DNA of 64,000 nt from Salinimicrobium profundisediminis (lineage in GTDB: Bacteria; Bacteroidota; Bacteroidia; Flavobacteriales; Flavobacteriaceae), in the NCBI RefSeq assembly GCF_026241755.1, contig NZ_JAPJDA010000011.1:42732-106731 (forward strand). Reading direction: 5' to 3'. The notes below the pieces were generated by a model that made no database searches, had not been told where the DNA came from, and saw nothing but the letters and a program-made list of their open reading frames with translations. Of this stretch, positions 46,299 to 54,698 are shown piece by piece (within the stretch, counting starts at the first letter, position 1; every line of letters starts with the position of its first letter). Both the position numbers and the translations under genes were made by a program.

Positions 46299-47222
46299 AT
46301 GGAAGAAATTAAAATATTTGCCCCGGCCACTGTGGCAAATCTCTCGTGCGGATTTGACGTGCTGGGCTGCTGCCTGGAATCTATAGGTGATGAAATGTTG
46401 CTTCGGAAGAATACTACAGGCGAGATAAGAATTACTAAGATCAGCGGGCAGGAACTTCCTATGGAAGCAGATAAAAATGTAGCCGGTGTGGCCGTTCGTG
46501 CGCTCCTGAAGGAATTGAATTCGCAACAGGGTTTTGATATTGAGATCTATAAGAAGATCAAAGCAGGTAGCGGGATTGGAAGCAGTGCAGCAAGCTCGGC
46601 AGGAGCAGTTTTTGCCGTCAATAAACTTCTAAACGAGCCCTTTTCACCCGAAGAACTTATTCCCTTTGCTATGGAAGGGGAACGCCTTGCCAGCGGAAAT
46701 GCACATGCCGATAATGTGGCACCGGCACTTTTGGGCGGCTTTAACCTCATAAGAAGTTACGAGCCGCTTGAAGTAATTCACCTGCCCACTCCGCAAGATC
46801 TGCGCATGGTGATCCTGCACCCGTTAATTGAAGTAAAGACCATGGATTCCCGTTCTATCATCAGGCAGAGCATCAGCCTTCAAAAAGCTGTAAAACAGTG
46901 GGGAAATTTAGGCGCTTTTGTGAGCGCTCTGTACTCCAATGACTACGATCTTTTGGGCAGAAGCCTTAAAGATGAAATCGTAGAACCTGTACGTTCTATT
47001 TTAATTCCCTTTTTTGACGAGCTTAAGATTATAGCCCGGGAGAGCGGCGCTTTGGGATTTGGCATTTCAGGCTCGGGGCCCTCGGTCTTTGCGATGTGCA
47101 AAGGCGAGGCTTCAGCCAAACAAACGGGAGCAGCTATCCAGAAATACTACCAGGAAAAGGAAATAGACTTTGATCTTCACCTCTCTAAAATAGGGAATGA
47201 AGGCGTAAAAATCATATCATGA
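46299..47222 (+). CDS. thrB: Homoserine kinase
   Basis: A 307-residue GHMP kinase converting homoserine to O-phosphohomoserine. Motifs: FAPATVANLSCGFDVLGCCLE at the start, the ATP loop GSGIGSSAASSAGAVFAVN, and GALGFGISGSGPSVFAMC near the end. It starts 3 bp after thrA and overlaps thrC by 4 bp. Confidence 0.96.
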   Translation: MEEIKIFAPATVANLSCGFDVLGCCLESIGDEMLLRKNTTGEIRITKISGQELPMEADKNVAGVAVRALLKELNSQQGFDIEIYKKIKAGSGIGSSAASSAGAVFAVNKLLNEPFSPEELIPFAMEGERLASGNAHADNVAPALLGGFNLIRSYEPLEVIHLPTPQDLRMVILHPLIEVKTMDSRSIIRQSISLQKAVKQWGNLGAFVSALYSNDYDLLGRSLKDEIVEPVRSILIPFFDELKIIARESGALGFGISGSGPSVFAMCKGEASAKQTGAAIQKYYQEKEIDFDLHLSKIGNEGVKIIS

Positions 47223-48514
47223 AGTACTTCAGCTTAAACGACAAAAACCACAAAGTAAGTTTTGAAACGGCGGTGCTCAATGGTTTGGGACCCAATAAAG
47301 GGCTGTATTTTCCGGAGGAAATAAAAAAACTTCCGAAACAATTCTTTCAACAAATCTCTTCCCTTACCCCAACCGAAATTGCCACGCAAGCAATCGGCCA
47401 GTTTGTGGAAGGAGAGATACCTCCCGCCGAATTAGCAGGCATCATAGAAAATACGCTTGATTTTGACTTTCCAGTAAAACCTGTTGAAGAGCAGGTGGGC
47501 GTACTGGAATTGTTCCACGGCCCTACCCTGGCCTTCAAAGATGTGGGTGCCAAATTTATGGCGGGCACCCTGGGCTATTTCATAAAAAAAGGCAACATTC
47601 CGGGAGTTACGGTACTTGTGGCAACCTCGGGGGATACCGGGGGCGCCGTGGCCAGGGGCTTCCTAAAAGTAGAAGGTATTGAGGTGGTCATTCTCTATCC
47701 TAAAGGTAAAGTGAGTGAGATCCAGGAAAAACAGCTCACCACTTTGGGAGAAAATATAACCGCCCTCGAAGTAGATGGTTCTTTTGATGCCTGCCAAAGC
47801 ATGGTAAAAATGGCATTTTTGGATTCCGAAATTCAGCAGCATAGAAAACTCACTTCAGCCAATTCAATAAACGTGGCGCGTTGGCTGCCTCAAATGTTCT
47901 ATTATTTCCTGGCCTATGAACAAGTGAAAAACAGGGATCAAAAACTGGCTTTTTCGGTACCCAGTGGTAACTTCGGAAATATTTGCGCCGGACTCCTCGC
48001 AAAAGAAATGGGTCTACCCATTGATCATTTTGTAGCTGCCAACAATGAGAACAACGTGGTCACCCGATTTTTACAAACTCAGAAATATGAACCCACCGCC
48101 AGCGTACAGACCATTTCTAACGCCATGGATGTTGGCGACCCCAGCAATTTTATTCGTATCCTGGAACTTTTCAGCAATAATTTTGAGGACCTGAAGTCGC
48201 ATCTGTCTTCCTTCAGTTATACTGATGATCAAACCCGGGGAATTATCAAGAAGGTCTATGAAGACACAGGATATTTAATGGATCCACATGGTGCTGTAGG
48301 ATATTTGGGGCTCAAAGAATTCCTTCGGAAACATAAAGATTACTACGGAATTTTCCTTGAAACGGCCCACCCGGTAAAGTTCCTGGAAACTATTGAAGAT
48401 GTGATTGGAAAAAAGATCCCGCTCCCGCCTGATATTGAAGCATTGAAACACCGGGAAAAGAAAGCTGTTCAAATTTCGGATTACGAAGACCTGAAGAATT
48501 TCCTTCTGAAATAA
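47219..48514 (+). CDS. thrC: Threonine synthase
   Basis: A 431-residue PLP enzyme that makes threonine from phosphohomoserine. The PLP lysine lies in HGPTLAFKDVGAKFMAG, with VATSGDTGGAVARGF, VPSGNFGNICAGLLAKEMG and DPHGAVGYLGLKEFL also visible. It ends the thrABC operon. An exact copy of the dispersed palindrome lies inside (47806-47822, codons for KMAFLD), and a 33-bp copy follows its stop. Confidence 0.96.
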   Translation: MKYFSLNDKNHKVSFETAVLNGLGPNKGLYFPEEIKKLPKQFFQQISSLTPTEIATQAIGQFVEGEIPPAELAGIIENTLDFDFPVKPVEEQVGVLELFHGPTLAFKDVGAKFMAGTLGYFIKKGNIPGVTVLVATSGDTGGAVARGFLKVEGIEVVILYPKGKVSEIQEKQLTTLGENITALEVDGSFDACQSMVKMAFLDSEIQQHRKLTSANSINVARWLPQMFYYFLAYEQVKNRDQKLAFSVPSGNFGNICAGLLAKEMGLPIDHFVAANNENNVVTRFLQTQKYEPTASVQTISNAMDVGDPSNFIRILELFSNNFEDLKSHLSSFSYTDDQTRGIIKKVYEDTGYLMDPHGAVGYLGLKEFLRKHKDYYGIFLETAHPVKFLETIEDVIGKKIPLPPDIEALKHREKKAVQISDYEDLKNFLLK

Positions 48515-48530
48515 GAGACATCAAAAACAA

Positions 48531-48563
48531 ACAGGTGTCAAAAATGCCATTTTTGACACCTGT
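48531..48563. terminator. 33-bp palindrome acting as thrABC terminator
   Basis: A perfect odd palindrome with 16-bp arms (ACAGGTGTCAAAAATG and CATTTTTGACACCTGT) around one C, 17 bp after the thrC stop, followed by GTTTT. Its centre is the dispersed motif of this window. It can also serve the convergent minus-strand gene. Confidence 0.75.
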
Positions 48564-48594
48564 GTTTTAATTTTAACCGAATATGAACTTCAGC

Positions 48595-49116
48595 TTAATC
48601 TTTTTTATCTCGCGTGAGAAACAGCAGCACGCCGGCCAATGCAGCTGCCGTGACTGCCGATTTTAGAACAAATTTTTTGCGGTTGTACTTCCATTCAGAT
48701 TTTAAGCCGTGTTCGGCAAACAGGTTGGGGATATGCCCTTTTTTAAGGTCATCAACAATGCCCTCAATTTCACCAATCCTATCGGCCATCACTAACGGAA
48801 GCCAGCGCCCATAGCTCGATTCACTGTACTTAAAGGCAAAACGTCTTATGGCACCACTCAGGCCCTCTGGGGGTTGTGCTGTTCCAAAAACCGCCGGAAT
48901 GTTAGGCCGTTCTACCGAATGCAATACTTCAATATTCACCGGTTGTTGCTCGGGCCGTTCCCAGGTATATCCCTCTATTTCTTCATCTGTTCTATGTTTC
49001 ATGGGGTAAGTGGGATCATTTTTTGGATCCCGGTCTATTCCCCATCCTTTTATATGGCTGTGGTCGCCCCCTCTTTCATTCTTGAAGTCTTCGGGTTTGG
49101 TTTGATCTCCGATCAT
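48595..49116 (-). CDS. Conserved protein of unknown function with C-terminal membrane segment
   Basis: A 173-residue protein. The N-terminal part is polar and Pro/His-rich (DHSHIKGWGIDRDPKNDPTY), the middle has a conserved-looking SGAIRRFAFKYSESSYGRWLPLVMADRIGEIEG, and the end has one membrane helix (SAVTAAALAGVLLFLT) and basic-acidic tail. No named family is recognised. It lies 31 bp after a Zn alcohol dehydrogenase on the same strand and may be co-transcribed with it. Confidence 0.72.
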   Translation of the reverse strand: MIGDQTKPEDFKNERGGDHSHIKGWGIDRDPKNDPTYPMKHRTDEEIEGYTWERPEQQPVNIEVLHSVERPNIPAVFGTAQPPEGLSGAIRRFAFKYSESSYGRWLPLVMADRIGEIEGIVDDLKKGHIPNLFAEHGLKSEWKYNRKKFVLKSAVTAAALAGVLLFLTRDKKD

Positions 49117-49147
49117 AAATTCTGTTTTTTAATTTAAAATGCTGCTC

Positions 49148-50299
49148 TTATGCTGATGGCGGAATAAGCACGGTTTTTATACAATTGTCGAGCTTATTGC
49201 TGAAAATGTGATAACCTTCGGCCACCTCTTCCAGCGGAATGCGGTGCGTGATCATTTCCTTCGGCTTAATTGTTCCCGATTTTACGTGCTCTATCATTTT
49301 TGGCAGCAGCCTTTTTACCGAAGCCTGGCTCGCCCTGATGGTAATACCCTTGTTAACAACATTCCCAATGGGCACTAAAGCATCAATAGGCCCATATACC
49401 CCAACTATTGATACGATTCCGCCCTTTTTAACCGAGTTGATAGCCCAGTGCAGTGCAGTTGTTGAGCCTCCTTGCATGAGCAGCTTTCTGCCCAGCATCG
49501 TATTCATCGTATCTCCTGCAGCTTCGGCACCCACGGCATCTATACAAACATCGGCCCCAAGCGAATCTGTGATTTTTTTAATGAACACTACCGGGTCTTC
49601 AAGTGCCGTAAAATTATACACCTCGCATTGAGCAAAATCCTTTACAAATTCAAGCCGGTAATCGAGCTTATCTATCACAATCACTCTGCCCGCACCAAAG
49701 AGCCAGGCCGATTTGGCTGCCATAATCCCTATTGGGCCGGCACCAAATACCACCACCGTATCACCTTCCTGTATGCCTCCCATTTCGGCTGCCTGGTATC
49801 CTGTGGGTACCACATCGGTAAGGAGCACGGCATCATCGGGATCCATCCAGTCGGGGATCACTGTAGGGCCAACATTGGCATAAGGAACCCGCACGTATTC
49901 TGCCTGCCCGCCATGGTAACCTCCTGTAGTATGTGAGTAACCAAAAATTCCCCCGGCAGCGGTAGACTGTGGATTAGCTTCATGACACATGCCGTACATT
50001 TCCTGCTTGCAAAATGCACATTTACCACAGGCAATATTAAAGGGCACCATCACCTGGTCGCCAACTTTTACTTTAGTGACCGAAGAGCCCACATCTACCA
50101 CTTCTCCTATAAATTCATGGCCAAAAGTAGTTCCCACCCGGGTATCGGGCACAAGGCCGTGATACAGGTGAAGGTCTGAGCCGCAAATACAACTTCTGGT
50201 AACTTTTACAATAGCATCTTCGGGATGCTCAATTTCTGGGAAAGGACGGTCACGATCTGCACGAATCCTGAAAGGACCGCGATAATTCATTGCTAGCAT
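49148..50299 (-). CDS. Zinc-dependent alcohol dehydrogenase family protein
   Basis: A 383-residue medium-chain dehydrogenase. Catalytic zinc residues are in CICGSDLHLYHG and GHEFIGEV; structural zinc Cys in CGKCAFCKQEMYGMC; the NAD site is VVVFGAGPIGIMAAKSA. The long form, with CGSDLH and the insert after GAEAAGDTMNTMLG, resembles glutathione-independent formaldehyde dehydrogenases and their relatives. The substrate is not determined. It precedes the unknown gene at 48595-49116. Confidence 0.87.
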   Translation of the reverse strand: MLAMNYRGPFRIRADRDRPFPEIEHPEDAIVKVTRSCICGSDLHLYHGLVPDTRVGTTFGHEFIGEVVDVGSSVTKVKVGDQVMVPFNIACGKCAFCKQEMYGMCHEANPQSTAAGGIFGYSHTTGGYHGGQAEYVRVPYANVGPTVIPDWMDPDDAVLLTDVVPTGYQAAEMGGIQEGDTVVVFGAGPIGIMAAKSAWLFGAGRVIVIDKLDYRLEFVKDFAQCEVYNFTALEDPVVFIKKITDSLGADVCIDAVGAEAAGDTMNTMLGRKLLMQGGSTTALHWAINSVKKGGIVSIVGVYGPIDALVPIGNVVNKGITIRASQASVKRLLPKMIEHVKSGTIKPKEMITHRIPLEEVAEGYHIFSNKLDNCIKTVLIPPSA

Positions 50300-50483
50300 A
50301 CTGGTAAGTTTTTCTTTTTTAAAGCATCCATAAATCAGGAGTGAATTACACTGTGCTGATTTAGTGTGTTTTAAAATTAAAGAAAGGGATCTTCCAACAA
50401 AACTTTTTAACGATACTTTATAGCCCGCTCTGTCATTTTTGGGATGCTGCTAACAAACCCGGGAAAAAACGACACAAAAAAAA

Positions 50484-50499
50484 GGCTGTCTTAACAGCC
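50484..50499 (-). terminator. Terminator of the DUF4168 gene
   Basis: GGCTGT-CTTA-ACAGCC hairpin with a T8 run on the minus strand, about 85 bp past the stop. Confidence 0.65.
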
Positions 50500-50584
50500 C
50501 TGTTCCTGTCAGCCCGAATTTACTTCAGATTGACGTTTTACTAGCTCTTAAAACAGCCTCCTTTAATAGGAATATTTTCAGAAT

Positions 50585-51061
50585 TTAACCCTGTAGCATC
50601 TGCTGAATTCTCTGTTGAAGTTGCGTATCAGTCTGGATTCTCATCGCAATTTGCTCATATCTTTCCAGCGTAAGTCCCTGTTGGCTGATGAACTCCTCCA
50701 ATTGTTGCTGAAGTCCCGCCTGCATAGATTCAAATTGTCCTATGATCTTTTCGTGGGTCGCTTTTTCTTCGGCAGTAGCTTCTACCTCAACTTCAGGATT
50801 TACTGAAGCCTGGTGAATCTCGTTGAAACGGGCAAATTCCATCCCCTCATCTTTCACCAGCTGCATCATCTTTTGTTGCGCCTCCATCGCCACTTGTTGT
50901 ACGCCCTGTAGCGCCTGTACAAATTTTGTCAGTTCGGCATCGGTTACTTCGGCCGATTGCTGTTGTTGCTCCGGCGCCTGTTGCTCCTGTGCAAAAGTCG
51001 CTGTACTACCCAGCATTAAAAATACTATAAGCGCTCCTGCCAGTTTGTTTACTTTGGTCAT
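50585..51061 (-). CDS. DUF4168-type secreted protein
   Basis: A 158-residue protein with a signal peptide (LMLGSTATFAQ), a Gln-rich linker (QQAPEQQQQSAE) and a helical domain with DAELTKFVQALQGVQQV and GLTLERYEQIAMRIQTDTQL, the DUF4168 pattern. The frame is open 16 residues further up, but the Met of MTKVNKLAGAL gives the proper signal peptide. Function is unknown. Monocistronic. Confidence 0.82.
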   Translation of the reverse strand: MTKVNKLAGALIVFLMLGSTATFAQEQQAPEQQQQSAEVTDAELTKFVQALQGVQQVAMEAQQKMMQLVKDEGMEFARFNEIHQASVNPEVEVEATAEEKATHEKIIGQFESMQAGLQQQLEEFISQQGLTLERYEQIAMRIQTDTQLQQRIQQMLQG

Positions 51062-51193
51062 ATTAAAAGTTTTATTTGCCGTGGGTTGGTTCAAGTACCA
51101 TGCCAGCATCTTTCTGATGGCTTACTCTCATGAAAAATGGCAGTAATGCACTTTCTTCAAATTTTACTAACTTCTGGGCTAAAAAGCAGAAAT

Positions 51194-52087
51194 ATGAACA
51201 TATTACAGGTTAGCGCCCCAAAATCTGGCAGCTTTTGGCTTAATACAATTCTGAAGAAAAGTTTGGAACAGGCGGGTGAAGAAATCTCTTATTATATAAA
51301 GACACGGCCCGAATACGCTACTCTTAAGCAGGAAAAGCTCAGTTTTAAAAACCAGGCAAGAACAGACATGCTCGACATTGACGACAATGGTGTTGCCTTT
51401 AGAGTTAGTTCTCTGCTGAAAGAGCCCGTTCCTAATATGCAGGATTATTCTCAAGAAGCCAGCCTCGCCTGGACGCATTCTACCTGGTGCCAAAAAACTG
51501 CTGAAGTTTTTGCCTTTTTTGACAGGAAAGCCTGCATTGTGAGAGATCCGCGAGACACGGCACTTTCGGCCGCCAAGTTTGCTTTCACGCCTTACATGCA
51601 AAAGCACTACCCTTCCCCTTACAATTCGATTGAAGAATTTTTTTCTGCGGAATATGAACGCCTCCTGGAGCAATGGGTCTGGTTCTACGGAAATTACCTG
51701 CTGCATTCAGGAGAACTGGATTTGCATTTTGTATTCTACGAAAACCTGCTGAAATCTTTTCCGAAGGAATATGAGTCATTGCTGAAGTATCTCAATCTCG
51801 ATTTGAGCGAAGAGGAAAAGAAGAACATAGCTTCAGAAGTGAGTTTTTCAAGCATGAAAGAAGAGAATCCGCGGCACCTGCACAAGGGCAAAAGTCGTAA
51901 ATGGGTAGATGGATTGAGCATAGATCAAATAGAAAGAGCAGCCATAAAAGCAGGGCCGCTAATGCGTATTATTGGGTATCCGATTAGCCCGGGAGAAGGA
52001 GATAAATTGCCAGCCATGCCGCTGGATATTCCCAAAAAAGAGTTGGAAGAAATCCTCAGCAAAATTGACTGGAAAGGGCTTTATTAG
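51194..52087 (+). CDS. Sulfotransferase domain protein
   Basis: A 297-residue PAPS-dependent sulfotransferase-like protein. The 5'-phosphosulfate loop is ILQVSAPKSGSFWLNTILKK; the 3'-phosphate motif region is ACIVRDPRDTALSAAKFAF; and the C-terminal loop is HLHKGKSRKWVDGLS, as in eukaryote-type sulfotransferases (RKG..GDWK). The open frame extends 19 residues upstream, but that part is unlike the family. No PAPS synthesis genes are near; the acceptor (lipid, glycan or small molecule) is unknown. Confidence 0.82.
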   Translation: MNILQVSAPKSGSFWLNTILKKSLEQAGEEISYYIKTRPEYATLKQEKLSFKNQARTDMLDIDDNGVAFRVSSLLKEPVPNMQDYSQEASLAWTHSTWCQKTAEVFAFFDRKACIVRDPRDTALSAAKFAFTPYMQKHYPSPYNSIEEFFSAEYERLLEQWVWFYGNYLLHSGELDLHFVFYENLLKSFPKEYESLLKYLNLDLSEEEKKNIASEVSFSSMKEENPRHLHKGKSRKWVDGLSIDQIERAAIKAGPLMRIIGYPISPGEGDKLPAMPLDIPKKELEEILSKIDWKGLY

Positions 52088-52187
52088 GCCTTAACTTCTA
52101 AACTTTTCTTAATTGTGCCCCTGCATATTTTCAGAAACAAAAGTTTCTAAAGGCAATTTTGTACCTTAAACTTTAAAAGCTTTTACC

Positions 52188-52376
52188 ATGGAAACTAACG
52201 ATCGCAAGGAAAATAAAAAATCTACACCGGTAGAGAACAAAAAAACTGACAAAAAGTACCATGTCAATCAGTCAACCGAAGAAAAAACAGGAGGTAGCCT
52301 GGGCGTAATTGCCATTGTGGTAATTATTGCCATTGTGGTGCTGGGATTATTGTTCTTTTCTGATGTGTTTGCATAA
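52188..52376 (+). CDS. Small protein with one C-terminal membrane helix
   Basis: A 62-residue protein: a highly charged N-terminal half (NDRKENKKSTPVENKKTDKK) and one hydrophobic helix (LGVIAIVVIIAIVVLGLLFF). It looks like a tail-anchored membrane protein. No family is recognised. It is followed at once by a copy of the dispersed palindrome. Confidence 0.65.
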   Translation: METNDRKENKKSTPVENKKTDKKYHVNQSTEEKTGGSLGVIAIVVIIAIVVLGLLFFSDVFA

Positions 52377-52380
52377 GAGG

Positions 52381-52403
52381 TTCCAAAAATGCCATTTTTA
52401 AGA
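52381..52403. repeat. Dispersed palindrome copy after a stop codon
   Basis: TTCCAAAAATG-C-CATTTTTAAGA, starting 4 bp past the stop of the small membrane gene, with weaker outer arms AGGT/ACCT. Its place suggests a terminator, although the T run is short. Confidence 0.7.
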
Positions 52404-52472
52404 CCTTATTTCACGAAGGTTTAAATGCTCTTTACCTTACACTTCCTATCTTAGAGGCCCAAATACAAACTT

Positions 52473-52808
52473 ATGTCAAAAACATATTATGATCCGGCCG
52501 ACCTTAAGAAGTTCGGCAGTATATCGGAATGGGATGAAGAATTAGGAAGCAAATTTTTTGAATACTACAACAGCGTGTTTGAAGAAGGCGCCCTAACAGC
52601 CAGGGAGAAATCGCTTATCGCCCTTGCTGTTTCCCATGTAGTGCAATGCCCTTACTGCATCGATGCCTATACCAAAGACGGCCTACAACGCGGAATAGAA
52701 AAAGAAGAGATGATGGAAGCCATCCACGTGGGCGCAGCCATAAAAGGCGGAGCCACCCTCGTGCACGGCGTCCAGATGATGAACAAGTACAACAAGTTGT
52801 CCATGTGA
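52473..52808 (+). CDS. Arsenosugar-locus AhpD/CMD-like protein
   Basis: A 111-residue protein of the carboxymuconolactone decarboxylase/AhpD fold with the redox pair CPYC (Cys59, Cys62) inside SHVVQCPYCIDAYTKDGL, and the helix GAAIKGGATLVHGVQMMNK. Small AhpD-like proteins of this type are regular neighbours of ArsS in arsenosugar loci and are annotated as peroxidase-like. Its last codons and stop lie in a 20-bp hairpin stem. The next gene is arsS, after a repeat-rich gap of 208 bp. Confidence 0.82.
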   Translation: MSKTYYDPADLKKFGSISEWDEELGSKFFEYYNSVFEEGALTAREKSLIALAVSHVVQCPYCIDAYTKDGLQRGIEKEEMMEAIHVGAAIKGGATLVHGVQMMNKYNKLSM

Positions 52809-52826
52809 CAACTTGTTGTACTTGTT
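52782..52826 (+). terminator. 20-bp hairpin across the stop codon
   Basis: A perfect 20-bp stem (AACAAGTACAACAAGTTGTC and its complement) with a 5-nt loop CATGT. The left arm encodes the C-terminus NKYNKLS and the stop TGA falls at the loop-stem border. No T run follows. It may stop transcription, protect RNA ends or slow ribosomes. Confidence 0.6.
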
Positions 52827-52832
52827 AAGTAA

Positions 52833-52988
52833 AGCCGTTGCATGCAACGGCTCCGAAGCCAGGTGCGAAGCCAGGCGCTAAGCCAGCTCACACTCAAAGT
52901 AAAGCGTTACATGCAACAGCTCCGAGGTAAGATGCCAAGGGGCTCCACAGGACCACCATCCAGAGTAAAGCCGTTGCATGCAACGGCT
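52833..52988. repeat. Three spaced copies of a GCCGTTGCATGCAACGGC palindrome
   Basis: Perfect 20-bp palindromes (AGCCGTTGCATGCAACGGCT) stand at 52833-52852 and 52969-52988; a degenerate copy (AGCGTTACATGCAACAGCT) begins at 52903. Each is preceded by AGTAA, at steps of about 70 and 66 bp. Between the first two run three short repeats of the form AAGCCAGG-GCG. Together they fill the gap before arsS. They may be operators, RNA structure or a short palindromic repeat element. Confidence 0.85.
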
Positions 52989-53016
52989 CAGCAGTCACTA
53001 TAACCACCAGTAACAC

Positions 53017-54072
53017 ATGCACACAAAATCCCTACAAGCCCGAAAAAACCTCCTCTCCAATCCGAAAGAACAGCTAAAATATCTCAGCAACGGGATCTTT
53101 GGAGACGGAGAGCTGCCGCTTTTTAAGGAAAAAGTGGCAACCACAGGAACATTTCCGCTTAAGCCCAAAAAGCTGGAGATCCTGCAGCTCAATCTCGGAT
53201 ATATGTGCAACCAGGTGTGTTCGCACTGCCATGTAGATGCGGGTCCCGATCGCAAGGAGATCATGACCCGGGAAACCATGCGGCTCTGCCTGAACGTGAT
53301 CAGGAAATCGGGAGCACATACCTTAGACCTTACCGGCGGGGCACCCGAGATGAACCCAGACTTCAGGTGGTTTGTAGAAGAAGCTTCAAAAGCAGGGATC
53401 AAAGATTTCATTGTGCGCTCCAACCTCACCATCATCGTAGCCAACAAGAAGTACCACGATCTGCCGGAATTCTTCAGAAAACACAATGTACATGTGGTCT
53501 CGTCACTTCCGTTCTATAAAAAAGAAAAAACGGACAGGCAGCGTGGCGACGGAGTTTTTGACAAATCCATTCAGGCTCTAAAGATGTTGAATGCCGCAGG
53601 ATATGGCAAAATGAACAGCGGACTCAAACTTGACCTGGTCTACAATCCTGCAGGGGCATTTTTACCGGCCAACCAGCAGGCCCTGGAACGGGATTTCAAA
53701 AAGGCATTAAAAGAGGATTTTGATATTGAATTCAATGAGCTTTTTTGTATCACTAACCTTCCAATAAGCCGATTTTTGGAGTATCTTATAGCTTCAGAAA
53801 ATTATGAAGATTACATGACTGCGCTCGTTGAGGCGTACAATCCCGCAGCCGTAGAAAATGTGATGTGCAAGAACACACTTTCAGTAAGTTGGGACGGCTG
53901 GCTGTACGACTGCGATTTTAACCAGATGCTGGGGTTGAAGGTCAACTCGAAAGTGCAGCATTTAAAAGATTTTGAACCTGAAATGCTTCAGGACAGAGAG
54001 ATTTGCATTTCCCAACACTGCTATGGCTGCACGGCAGGAGCAGGCAGTAGCTGCCAGGGCAGCGTAACCTGA
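53017..54072 (+). CDS. arsS: Arsenosugar biosynthesis radical SAM protein ArsS
   Basis: A 351-residue radical SAM enzyme. The [4Fe-4S] Cys are C64, C68 and C71 (CNQVCSHC), followed by HVDAGPDRKEIM and LDLTGGAPEMNPDF. The C-terminal Cys-rich domain has CKNTLSVSWDGWLYDCDFNQMLG and ends CYGCTAGAGSSCQG (Cys335, 338, 346), matching the rSAM/Cys-rich family (TIGR04167), now called ArsS. It is known to join a 5'-deoxyadenosyl group to dimethylated arsenic. Cys, not Sec, is encoded throughout. It is 4 bp before a TIGR04282-type gene. Confidence 0.87.
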   Translation: MHTKSLQARKNLLSNPKEQLKYLSNGIFGDGELPLFKEKVATTGTFPLKPKKLEILQLNLGYMCNQVCSHCHVDAGPDRKEIMTRETMRLCLNVIRKSGAHTLDLTGGAPEMNPDFRWFVEEASKAGIKDFIVRSNLTIIVANKKYHDLPEFFRKHNVHVVSSLPFYKKEKTDRQRGDGVFDKSIQALKMLNAAGYGKMNSGLKLDLVYNPAGAFLPANQQALERDFKKALKEDFDIEFNELFCITNLPISRFLEYLIASENYEDYMTALVEAYNPAAVENVMCKNTLSVSWDGWLYDCDFNQMLGLKVNSKVQHLKDFEPEMLQDREICISQHCYGCTAGAGSSCQGSVT

Positions 54073-54076
54073 TATT

Positions 54077-54688
54077 ATGAAAGAAAAAACCGATGAATTG
54101 CTTCTCATTTTTACCCGAAATCCGGAGAAAGGCAAGGTCAAAAAACGCCTTGCGCAAAGTATTGGAGACGATGCAGCTTTAAAAGTTTACAACTATCTCC
54201 TTCAGCATACTGTGACCATTACACAGCCACTTCCGGTAGAAAAGTGGGTATATTATTCTGAAGCCCTTCCGGAGAATGATATTTGGAACAAAGAATTTTT
54301 CAGAAAAAAACTTCAGCAGGGTCAGGATCTGGGACAGCGTATGGAGCAGGCTTTTTCCGAAGCATTTAAAGCAGGATTTAAAAAAGTGGTGATCATTGGA
54401 AGCGATCTTTTTGATATTGAAAAAGAAGACCTGAAAATGGCATTTTTGACACTTAAAGATCACGAATATGTAGTGGGGCCGGCCCAGGATGGAGGCTATT
54501 TCCTGCTCGGCATGAAAAAACCCACTCCGCAACTCTTCAGAAATAAAGACTGGAGCACCAGCCGGGTCCTTGATCAAACCCTTAGCGAACTGGAGCAGGA
54601 AAAGCTAAAGCTGTTGCCGGTACGCAACGATATTGATACTTTTGAAGATATGCGCAGCCATCCTGAACTAGTGAAATTGATTGATTAA
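54077..54688 (+). CDS. TIGR04282-type arsenosugar glycosyltransferase
   Basis: A 203-residue protein of the CofC/MobA-like nucleotidyl- or glycosyltransferase fold: LLIFTRNPEKGKVKKRLAQSIG at the start, KVVIIGSDLFDIEKEDL, and VVGPAQDGGYFLLGMKKP. This is the family found beside ArsS and thought to act on the sugar part of arsenosugars. It lies 4 bp after arsS. An exact dispersed palindrome (54433-54452) encodes LKMAFLTL in its middle. Confidence 0.85.
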   Translation: MKEKTDELLLIFTRNPEKGKVKKRLAQSIGDDAALKVYNYLLQHTVTITQPLPVEKWVYYSEALPENDIWNKEFFRKKLQQGQDLGQRMEQAFSEAFKAGFKKVVIIGSDLFDIEKEDLKMAFLTLKDHEYVVGPAQDGGYFLLGMKKPTPQLFRNKDWSTSRVLDQTLSELEQEKLKLLPVRNDIDTFEDMRSHPELVKLID

Positions 54689-54698
54689 AAACAATGAT

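Noticed and set aside
52833..52988. CRISPR array of three repeats
   Set aside because: The intervals are themselves repetitive, copies are palindromic and one is degenerate, and no cas genes are nearby.
53017..54072. ArsS as a selenoprotein
   Set aside because: The family has selenocysteine members, but no in-frame TGA lies in this gene, the C-terminal motif has ordinary Cys, and reading through its TGA stop gives only a short unrelated tail.
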